The translations under genes were made by a program, and so were the position numbers. The notes beneath the pieces were generated by a model. That model was not told the origin of the DNA, searched no databases, and saw nothing but the letters and a program-made list of their open reading frames with translations. Shown here one piece after another: positions 57,828 through 64,000 of a stretch of 64,000 nt of DNA. This DNA is from DAOUKH01 sp964291475 (lineage in GTDB: Bacteria; Chloroflexota; Dehalococcoidia; SHYB01): assembly GCA_964291475.2 (NCBI GenBank), contig OZ220083.1:62001-126000 (forward strand), read 5' to 3'. Each line of letters starts with the position of its first letter. The first letter of the stretch is position 1.

Positions 57828-58907
57828 CTAGTCGAAGCCGTAGAGGGCCGCCGCGTTGCCGGCCAGCACCTTGGCCTTGACGTCGTCTGGCAGGTGGGCG
57901 GTCTCCCGGTCGATGATTTCCCGTGAGTTCGGCCAGGAGCTGTCGGTATGCGGGTAGTCGTTCGACCACATGATGTTGTCCGCTCCGATCAGGTCCCACG
58001 TGCGCAGGCCGGCCTCGTCGTCGATGAACGTCGCCGCCACGTTGCGCCGGAAGTAGCCGCTGGGCTCGTCGGCCAGGTCCAGTTTCAGCCGCGGCCCATG
58101 GCGCCGCATGGTGTGGTCGATGCGCTTCAGGAAGTTCGGTATCCAGCCGATGTCGGCCTCGACGGAGACGACCTTCAGTCTGGGGTAGCGCTGGAAGACG
58201 CCGGAAAAGATGAGGGCGGCAAGCGAGCGCATCATCCAGTTCGGCGTGGCGGGGTAATCGATGACGAACGACTCGAAGCCCGGCTTGTTGGCGCCGGTGA
58301 GGATGTGCAGGCCGATGGGCATTCCCAGGTCTTGCGCCGCGGCCCAGAGCGGGTCGTAGTACGGGTCGCTGTAGGGACGGCCCTCCTCGGGCGTGATCGC
58401 GACCATCCCCGAGCGTAGGCCGAGGCCGCGGGCGCGCTCCAGCTCGGCGATCGCGCTTTCGATGTCGTAGGTGGAGATGAGGGCGACACCGGCGAGGCGC
58501 TTGGGCGCGGCGTCGCAGAGCTCCGCCATCCAGTCGTTGTAGGCGCGAAAGCAGGCGCGCTGGTAGCCGGGGTCGGTGAGGCGGAACATGCGGAAGCCGA
58601 TGGTGGGGTAGAGCACCTCGGCCTCGACGCCGTCGGCGTCCATGTCGATCAGACGTGCCTCCGGGTCCCAGCCGCCCTTCCGGTTGTCCTCGAAGCGCTT
58701 GAGCTCGCCGAAGCGCTCCGGCGGATGCCCCGCGGGGCCCAGGATGCCGACGTTGCTCGGCGGCTGGCCCTCGCAGTAGAAGAAGTCGCCGCGCTCCTCG
58801 CGCCTCATGTGCGGGGCGCGGTCGCGGTAGGCGGCGTCCATGCGCCGCTCCCAGAGGTCGGGCGCCTCCACGACGTGCGAGTCTGCGGAAATCAGGCGAT
58901 GGCCCAC
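57828..58907 (-). CDS. Amidohydrolase family protein
   Basis: The 359-aa protein has the N-terminal LISADSHVVEAPDLWERRM and shares with the 6107-7159 amidohydrolase the plan SADSHV, VLYPTIGFRMFRL, LGMPIGLHILTG, VEADIGWIPNFLKRIDH and IMWSNDYPHTDSSWPNSREII. The metal-site DSH and NDYPH motifs are intact. It probably hydrolyses or decarboxylates an organic acid. Cluster with the next amidohydrolase and an acyl-CoA ligase. Confidence 0.86.
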   Translation of the reverse strand: MGHRLISADSHVVEAPDLWERRMDAAYRDRAPHMRREERGDFFYCEGQPPSNVGILGPAGHPPERFGELKRFEDNRKGGWDPEARLIDMDADGVEAEVLYPTIGFRMFRLTDPGYQRACFRAYNDWMAELCDAAPKRLAGVALISTYDIESAIAELERARGLGLRSGMVAITPEEGRPYSDPYYDPLWAAAQDLGMPIGLHILTGANKPGFESFVIDYPATPNWMMRSLAALIFSGVFQRYPRLKVVSVEADIGWIPNFLKRIDHTMRRHGPRLKLDLADEPSGYFRRNVAATFIDDEAGLRTWDLIGADNIMWSNDYPHTDSSWPNSREIIDRETAHLPDDVKAKVLAGNAAALYGFD

Positions 58908-58929
58908 GGCGGGTCTCCCGGACGGCGGA

Positions 58930-59766
58930 CTACGCCGGCACGCCCATTGGCGTCTTGCCCAGAATCTTGAACAGGGTGTGAGAGAGGACCCCTTGCTTCT
59001 CGGTGTCGGTGAGGGCCGACTCCTCCACGTATCCCTTGATGGGAACGAGCATCGGCGAGGGCGTCATCGGGTAGGAGTAGATGCCCGAGCCGTAGATGAG
59101 CCGGTGCGCGCCGAGTTGCCGCTTCACGTGGTTGATCTTGCCCACGCCACCCGTCCACATGCCGGTGTCGAACGTGATGTTCTCCCTGCGCTCACAGATG
59201 TCGAAGAACAGCTCGGTCTCCTCGAAGCCCGCCAGACCGTCGATGACCACGAACTGGGCCGTGGGGAACTCGGCGGCGAGCCGCTCCAAGCGCCACGGCG
59301 ATTCGAGCAGGGAGCCCTGGTGGCAGTGCACGAAGTTGGTCATGCCCTCATCGATCACCGTGCGGGCGCAGCGCCGCATCCAGGGCGAGTCAACGTAGCA
59401 GCCCTGCAGCCGGTTGTGCCAAAGCACCCCGACCATTCCCAGGTCGCGCTTGATGCGCCGGACCTCTTCGATCGCCGCCTCGCCCTGCCGCGGCTCGATC
59501 GCCCCCACCGCGAAGGGGAAGCGCTCGGGGTGCTCGTCACGAAACAAGGCAAGCCGGTCGTTCAGCTTCGCCGTGTCGGCGACGCCGTTTGGCATCAGGT
59601 ACTGATAGCCGGGCCCGATGATGGCGCGGTGGATGCCGCTCCGGTCCATGGTCGCCGTCCGCGTGCGGAACTCCCGGGTTTCGGGGTCTTCCGACTCATC
59701 TTCGACGGTGCCGTGGACAAAGTCTTCGATCAGTCCGAGATGCTGATGGACATCCAGAATCTCCAT
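58930..59766 (-). CDS. Amidohydrolase family protein
   Basis: The 278-aa protein begins MEILDVHQHLGLIEDFVHG with HxH intact (HQH). FVHCHQGSLLE and RLIYGSGIYSYPM replace the usual strand-end His and GxDxP motifs. AGGAGGG precedes the ATG at 59766. It is the fifth amidohydrolase in the window, transcribed with the acyl-CoA ligase. Confidence 0.8.
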   Translation of the reverse strand: MEILDVHQHLGLIEDFVHGTVEDESEDPETREFRTRTATMDRSGIHRAIIGPGYQYLMPNGVADTAKLNDRLALFRDEHPERFPFAVGAIEPRQGEAAIEEVRRIKRDLGMVGVLWHNRLQGCYVDSPWMRRCARTVIDEGMTNFVHCHQGSLLESPWRLERLAAEFPTAQFVVIDGLAGFEETELFFDICERRENITFDTGMWTGGVGKINHVKRQLGAHRLIYGSGIYSYPMTPSPMLVPIKGYVEESALTDTEKQGVLSHTLFKILGKTPMGVPA

Positions 59767-59803
59767 GCTCCCGCCCTCCTGGAATGCTCCGCTTCTTGGG
59801 AGT

Positions 59804-61306
59804 CTAGGTCGAATCCCCGGCGAACGCCTGCGCCACGTGGCGGCGTTGGACCTTGCCCGTCGCCGTCTTGGGGAGTTCACTCGCTACGTGGATCACCTTC
59901 GGCACTTTGAAGGCCACCAAGCTCGCCTCGGCGTGCCGCTGCAGGTCCTCGATGCCCACGTCGGCGCGCAAGACGACCGCGGCGTGGATCTCCTCGCCGT
60001 ATTTGACGTCGGGCACACCGAAGGAAACCGCCTCGGCGACGGCGGGATGAGCGCTCAGCACGGCGTCGACCTCGAGCGGCGATATCTTCTCGCCGCCCCG
60101 GTTGATCAACTCCTTCAGCCGGCCCGTCAGCCGCAGGTAGCCATCGTCGCCGATGATCCCTTGATCCCCGGTGCGGAACCAGCCGTCGACGAAGGCTTCG
60201 GCGTTGGCCGCCTCATTGTCACGGTAGCCGCCCATGACGTTGGGGCCGCGAATCACGACCTCTCCCGGGCCGCCACTCGGCGTCACGATGCCGGCATCGT
60301 CGAGCAGCGCGATCTCGACGCCGGTGCCGCGCCCCACCGTACCGGGGCGGCGCTCGCCAGGCGGCAGCGGATTCGAGGCCATCTGGTGCGCCGCCTCCGT
60401 CATGCCGTAGGCCTCGATCACCGGCGCGCCGATCGTCTCCTCCAGCTCCTCCAGCACGGAGGGAGCCAGCGCCGCGCTGCAGGACCGCGCGAAGCGGAAG
60501 ACCTCGCGCGGAGGCGGGGCCTCGGCCGCCCGCATGAGCAGTATCTGGTGAATCGTCGGTGACCCTGAGTACCAGGTCGCGCCGTTATCCAGGGCATCAC
60601 CCCAGAAAGCTGTCGCGCTGAAGCGCGGCGGCAGAATCACCGTCCCGCCCGACCGCAGCGTCGCGAGCACGACGCCGACGAGGCCGTGGATATGGAAGAG
60701 CGGCATGACGCAGAGCGCGGCATCGTCGGGCCCCAGCGCGTAGGACCGCGCCGAGTTGCCGGCGGAGACCGTGAGGTTGGCGTGGGTCAAAGGTACGCCC
60801 TTGGGCTTGCTCGTCGTGCCGCTGGTGTGGAGAAAAAGGGCGGGCAGCGACGGGTCGTCGATGGGCGTGATCGACGTCCGGCCAACGTCGGGCTCGAAGA
60901 CCGCGCCCCGGTCCGACGGCCGGGCGACCAGATAGGGCAGCCCCAGCGACCGGCAGGCGTCCAGCGCCGCCTCCCGCTCCGGCTCGACGATTGCCAGCTT
61001 TGCCTTGGCGTCGGCGAAGTACGACTCGAATTCGCTCGCGCGGTAGTCGGGGTTGAGCGGGGCCGCCGTCGCGCCTGCCGCCGCGGCGCCAAGGAACGTC
61101 TCGACGAACTCGATGGTGTTCCCCATCACCATGGAGACCACGTCACCGGGCCCGGCCCCGGCGCGGGCGATCCGCGCCCCCGCCGCCGCCGCGCGCTCGG
61201 CCAGCCCGTCGTAAGTCACCGACGGCCCGCCGGGAACGACGATGGCGTTCCGTTCACCGCCGCCTTCCAGCAGCCGGTGCAGCGCGGTCGCTTCTGAAGC
61301 CGCCAT
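59804..61306 (-). CDS. AMP-forming acyl-CoA synthetase
   Basis: The 500-aa ANL enzyme has the P-loop FLHTSGTTSKPKGVPLTH, the adenylate-binding YGMTEAAHQ, GWFRTGDQG, and catalytic Lys in PKTATGKVQRRH. It activates a carboxylic acid as the CoA thioester, probably feeding the CoA-transferase and oxidation genes elsewhere in the window. The ATG at 61306 gives the family N-terminus. Confidence 0.88.
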   Translation of the reverse strand: MAASEATALHRLLEGGGERNAIVVPGGPSVTYDGLAERAAAAGARIARAGAGPGDVVSMVMGNTIEFVETFLGAAAAGATAAPLNPDYRASEFESYFADAKAKLAIVEPEREAALDACRSLGLPYLVARPSDRGAVFEPDVGRTSITPIDDPSLPALFLHTSGTTSKPKGVPLTHANLTVSAGNSARSYALGPDDAALCVMPLFHIHGLVGVVLATLRSGGTVILPPRFSATAFWGDALDNGATWYSGSPTIHQILLMRAAEAPPPREVFRFARSCSAALAPSVLEELEETIGAPVIEAYGMTEAAHQMASNPLPPGERRPGTVGRGTGVEIALLDDAGIVTPSGGPGEVVIRGPNVMGGYRDNEAANAEAFVDGWFRTGDQGIIGDDGYLRLTGRLKELINRGGEKISPLEVDAVLSAHPAVAEAVSFGVPDVKYGEEIHAAVVLRADVGIEDLQRHAEASLVAFKVPKVIHVASELPKTATGKVQRRHVAQAFAGDST

Positions 61307-61465
61307 AGCGCCGGAATCATACCGTGAGCCATAGGCAGAGGCCAGCGCCGGAGGGGCGTGCGACCCAGACCAACGACGACGGATTGACATCACGCAGTTG
61401 ACACCGAACAACAACGCTGACTACGATAGCGATGGCTGGCCGCAACAGGCTAGCCGGATTCCTTA

Positions 61466-61491
61466 GGGCCCTTTTTTGGGCCCCTTTTTTT
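61466..61491 (+). terminator. Strong intrinsic terminator/attenuator in the NYN gene leader
   Basis: GGGCCC-TTTTTT-GGGCCC followed by C and seven T on the plus strand has the canonical form of a factor-independent terminator. It ends 10 bases before the ATG of the NYN gene. It either insulates that gene or regulates it by attenuation. Confidence 0.75.
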
Positions 61492-61501
61492 GGGAGCAAC
61501 G

Positions 61502-62311
61502 ATGGACCGATTCGCCATTTTCGTAGATGCAGGATATCTGTTTGCCCAGGGTGGCAAGCTCGCTCATGGCACGGCAGACCGGCTGAGACTTGAATTGAAG
61601 TTTCGAGAGACCGTCTCCGCTCTCATCAAGTTGGCGAAAGCCGATTCGGGCGTTCACTACCTTCGAACGTACTGGTATGACGCTGCCACCGATGCAAGGC
61701 CGACCTCGAGTCACATCGCGTTGGCGTCGATCCCAGGTGTCAAGCTTCGGCTAGGCAGGCTGAGTCAAGGTAAGCAAAAGGGCGTGGACTCACGAATCGT
61801 CCGAGACCTGATCGTGCTGGCAAGGGACAGGGCGATCACCGCGGCGTATGTGCTCAGTGGCGACGAAGATATCCGGGAGGGTGTCGCAGAAGCCCAGGAT
61901 TGCGGCGTGTCGGTAGTGCTACTTGGTGTCACTCCGCTGCCGGGGCAGAACAACCAAGCACGCTCTCTAGTACAAGAAGCGGACGGGTTGGTGATGCTCA
62001 CTCAGGAGCAAGTGGGCCAGTGGATGGCCCTACGGCCTGGACAGTCATACGGGGGAACCACCGCGCCGCAAACACCCACCACCTCCGCAGATCTGGAGCA
62101 AATCGGAAGACAATTCGGAGAAGCCTGGGCGAAGTCGAATCTAGATAGCATTGCCAAGACGATGACGGGCAAGCCCAGGATTCCACCTGAATTAGATCGC
62201 GAACTGCTAGCTCGCGGCTCCGGCGAAACGGGCGGACCCCTCACTGACGCGCAGCGGCGGTCTCTCCGCGCCGGCTTCTGGCAGGCTCTATCGGATAACG
62301 TTGCAGGCTAG
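61502..62311 (+). CDS. NYN-domain (PIN-like) nuclease protein
   Basis: The 269-aa protein has an N-terminal NYN domain (about 1-165): FAIFVDAGYLF with Asp9, KGVDSRIVRDLIVL with Asp96 and Asp102, and YVLSGDEDIREGV with Asp121 and Asp123. This is a complete acidic set as in LabA-like/PIN ribonucleases. The C-terminal 100 residues are variable and unrecognised. GGGAG precedes the ATG at 61502. The gene looks less GC-rich than its neighbours and lies alone, which suggests transfer; NYN proteins appear in RNA turnover and in defence contexts. Confidence 0.82.
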   Translation: MDRFAIFVDAGYLFAQGGKLAHGTADRLRLELKFRETVSALIKLAKADSGVHYLRTYWYDAATDARPTSSHIALASIPGVKLRLGRLSQGKQKGVDSRIVRDLIVLARDRAITAAYVLSGDEDIREGVAEAQDCGVSVVLLGVTPLPGQNNQARSLVQEADGLVMLTQEQVGQWMALRPGQSYGGTTAPQTPTTSADLEQIGRQFGEAWAKSNLDSIAKTMTGKPRIPPELDRELLARGSGETGGPLTDAQRRSLRAGFWQALSDNVAG

Positions 62312-62413
62312 CCGCCGGGAACCGTAAGCATCCTGTTTCGTCCCGAAACTCGTACTACCCTACAAACCACGCTGCGGCGACCCACCAGGCGGGCACGCGC
62401 TCCGGACGCCGCC

Positions 62414-62443
62414 TTGCCCGACTCTGGCGCCGCCGGGTACACT
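62414..62443 (+). promoter_or_regulatory. Promoter of the molybdopterin oxidoreductase operon
   Basis: TTGCCC (62414-62419), 18 bp and TACACT (62438-62443) lie 44 bp before the GAGGTCGC-ATG start at 62488. A small hairpin GTTTCG-TCC-CGAAAC (62335-62349) lies after the NYN stop and has no T-run. Confidence 0.45.
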
Positions 62444-62487
62444 ACCGCCCGCCTTCTCGGCGCCGCTTCGAGAAACTAGGAGGTCGC

Positions 62488-63090
62488 ATGGTCACGCGAG
62501 GGTTCTTTGGACGGAACCGCCCCGAGCCGCCGCGTCCTCTGCCGCCCGGCCAGTACCTCACCCGGGACTTTCCCGTCCTCTCCGCCGGCCCCACGCCGCG
62601 GGTCGACATCGCCGCCTGGAACTTCTCCCTCGTCTACGACGGCGAGACGCTCGGCAAGTGGACGTGGGACGAGATGCTCGCGCTCCCGCGCACCACGATC
62701 AAGACCGACATCCACTGCGTGACGAAGTGGAGCAAGTTCGATACGGAGTGGGAGGGCGTCTCCATCGACGACTTCCTCGACGCCAAAGGCATCGACCCGC
62801 CCGCCGACTACGTCATGGCCTTCTGCGACGGCGGCTACACCACCAACCTGCCCTTCGAGGACCTCGCCGGCGGCAAGGGGATGGTCGCCTTCCGCTACGA
62901 CGGCGACGATCTCGACCCCGAGCACGGCGGCCCGGCCCGCCTCCTCGCGCCGCACCTCTATTTCTGGAAGTCGGCGAAGTGGATACGCGGGCTGCGCTTC
63001 ATGGACGACGACGAGCCCGGCTTCTGGGAGATGTACGGCTATCACATGTACGGCGACCCCTGGACCGAGCAGCGGTACTCCGGCGACTAA
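62488..63090 (+). CDS. Sulfite-oxidase-like molybdopterin oxidoreductase
   Basis: The 200-aa protein has the YuiH-type single-domain fold: GQYLTRDFPVLSAGPTPRVDIAAWNFSLVYDGE, DIHCVTKWSKFDTEWEGVSIDDFLD with the molybdenum-ligating Cys77, and FCDGGYTTNLPFEDL. It should bind Mo-molybdopterin and reduce or oxidise a small molecule. A flavin/NAD reductase follows 27 bp later and probably supplies electrons. Confidence 0.87.
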   Translation: MVTRGFFGRNRPEPPRPLPPGQYLTRDFPVLSAGPTPRVDIAAWNFSLVYDGETLGKWTWDEMLALPRTTIKTDIHCVTKWSKFDTEWEGVSIDDFLDAKGIDPPADYVMAFCDGGYTTNLPFEDLAGGKGMVAFRYDGDDLDPEHGGPARLLAPHLYFWKSAKWIRGLRFMDDDEPGFWEMYGYHMYGDPWTEQRYSGD

Positions 63091-63117
63091 CGCCGGGCCG
63101 TCGCATCGCACCGTGCA

Positions 63118-63870
63118 ATGACCAGCCCCACGCCCCCCGCGCCCGCCGCCTGGCGGTTTGCGACGGTGGAGCAGGTCGCAGTCGAGACCTTTCGCGTCAA
63201 GACCTTCACCTTCCGTCTCCCCGAGTGGCGCCCGTTCAGGGCGGGGCAGCACTACGACGTGCGGCTCACCGCCCCCGACGGCTACCAGGCCCAGCGCAGC
63301 TACTCAATCGCCTCCTCGCCCGAGCGTGAAGGGGCCATCGACCTGACCATCGAGCTCATGGAGGGCGGCGAGGTCTCCCCCTACTTCCATGAAGTCGTCG
63401 AGCCCGGCGACCAGATCGAGATGCGCGGGCCCATCGGCGGCCCATTCACCTGGCGGGCGGAGCAGGGCGGCCCGCTACTGCTCGTCGGCGGCGGTTCCGG
63501 CATCGTTCCCCTTATGTCAATGGCGCGCCACCGCGCCCTCTCCGCGCCCGAGGTCCCCGGCGCGCTCCTCTTCTCCTCACGCTCCTTTGGGCACATCATC
63601 TACCGCGAGGAGTTGGAGCGCCTGAACGACGGCCCCTTCAGGGTCGTCCACACACTGACGCGGAGCGCGCCCGACGGCTGGACGGGCTACACTCGCCGCA
63701 TAGACACCGCGATGGTGCGGGAGACGCTCGACGCCCTCGGCGGCGGCACCCCCAAGGCCTTCCTCTGCGGCTCGTCGCCGTTCGTCGAAGCCGCAGCTGC
63801 GGCGCTCATCGGGGCCGGCGTCCCCTTCGACGCCATTCGCACCGAGCGCTTCGGCCCGTCGGGGAGCTGA
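63118..63870 (+). CDS. FAD/NAD(P)-binding oxidoreductase (ferredoxin reductase-like)
   Basis: The 250-aa protein has the FNR fold: the FAD motif RSYSIASSP (60-68), NAD-binding GGGSGIVP (124-131) and the C-terminal FLCGSSPFVEAAAAALIGAGVP. It has no [2Fe-2S] domain. It is transcribed with the sulfite-oxidase-like gene and is most simply its electron donor. Confidence 0.88.
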   Translation: MTSPTPPAPAAWRFATVEQVAVETFRVKTFTFRLPEWRPFRAGQHYDVRLTAPDGYQAQRSYSIASSPEREGAIDLTIELMEGGEVSPYFHEVVEPGDQIEMRGPIGGPFTWRAEQGGPLLLVGGGSGIVPLMSMARHRALSAPEVPGALLFSSRSFGHIIYREELERLNDGPFRVVHTLTRSAPDGWTGYTRRIDTAMVRETLDALGGGTPKAFLCGSSPFVEAAAAALIGAGVPFDAIRTERFGPSGS

Positions 63871-63910
63871 CCCGCCCCTTGCCGGGGCTTCAACGAAAGG
63901 GAGGACATAC

Positions 63911-64000
63911 ATGGCGGAAACGATGAGATGGGACACCGTCCCACGGGAGCAGGTCTCCGACCTGATCGCGCGGCGCATGATCTACGGCGAGAAGGTGATG
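63911..64000 (+). CDS. Cupin-like protein, truncated by window end
   Basis: Thirty residues are visible (MAETMRWDTVPREQVSDLIA, then RRMIYGEKVM) behind GGGAGG 6 bases from the ATG. The start resembles small cupin proteins that use metal to act on or sense small molecules, but the metal-binding motifs lie beyond the window. It follows the reductase by 40 bp on the same strand. The assignment is tentative. Confidence 0.45.
   Translation, partial: MAETMRWDTVPREQVSDLIARRMIYGEKVM

Overview
The window is GC-rich and gene-dense, with 66 supported coding regions, nearly all chromosomal housekeeping or catabolic genes. No rRNA, tRNA, CRISPR array or prophage was found. The best taxonomic guess (inference) is a Chloroflexota bacterium, perhaps of the Dehalococcoidia/SAR202 type. 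The reasons are lipoproteins with Thr-Pro-rich linkers, a LexA box of the GAAC-N4-GTTC class, a split glycine decarboxylase, hairpin repeats ending in CCCTACA, and a catabolic repertoire rich in amidohydrolases, luciferase-like oxidoreductases, CaiB-type CoA transferases and SDRs.

Region by region. 1-3.1 kb: a MaoC-like hydratase, a thiolase-like protein broken by a frameshift, and a DUF35 Zn-ribbon protein, resembling the hydratase/retro-aldolase modules of side-chain degradation. 3.1-6.1 kb: a lipoprotein, a membrane protein and a YceI lipoprotein, with three copies of a three-hairpin repeat; one copy is split by a 173-bp MITE-like element with terminal inverted repeats and a 7-bp target duplication. 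6.1-14.9 kb: a minus-strand operon of three amidohydrolases and one LLM oxidoreductase, then an SDR, an MmcQ/YjbR protein and two CaiB-type genes, one of them a tandem two-domain fusion. 14.9-16.3 kb: an accessory islet with a DUF2442/DUF4160 pair and a RHH/PIN (VapBC-like) pair. 16.3-20.8 kb: a sugar-isomerase-like protein, then a Fur-family regulator with a His-rich metal ABC transporter. 20.8-25.5 kb: sulfur/Fe-S genes (DsrE, TusA-like, IscA-like), trpB, two SDRs and a nitroreductase.

25.5-30.5 kb holds the least explained part. A minus-strand three-gene operon encodes a winged-helix-like/coiled-coil protein, a small coiled-coil protein and a Cdc48-like AAA ATPase with a large insertion before sensor 1. 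It has its own promoter, a palindromic operator candidate and a long intercistronic stem-loop, and faces a divergent HEAT-repeat gene. I could not assign it to a known system; it is the main candidate for something undescribed.

30.6-47.3 kb is central metabolism and housekeeping: acyl-CoA carboxyltransferase, an unannotated 52-aa ORF, a biotinylated PycB/OadA-type protein, isocitrate and malate dehydrogenases, EF-P, GlmU, SucCD, a NUDIX hydrolase and MnmG. 47.3-51.1 kb holds two paralogous mini-proteins (42 and 47 aa) behind a near-consensus promoter, LexA with its SOS box, ribosomal protein S20 and a bifunctional Rel. 51.2-57.5 kb is the gcvT-H-PA-PB operon and moeA. 57.5-61.3 kb returns to catabolism (acylphosphatase, two amidohydrolases, an acyl-CoA ligase). 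61.5-64 kb has an NYN-domain nuclease gene directly behind a strong intrinsic terminator, then a molybdopterin oxidoreductase, a flavin reductase and a truncated cupin-like ORF.

Protein families were assigned from motifs by eye; no database search was run. Start codons were chosen from ribosome binding sites, family N-termini and promoter positions.
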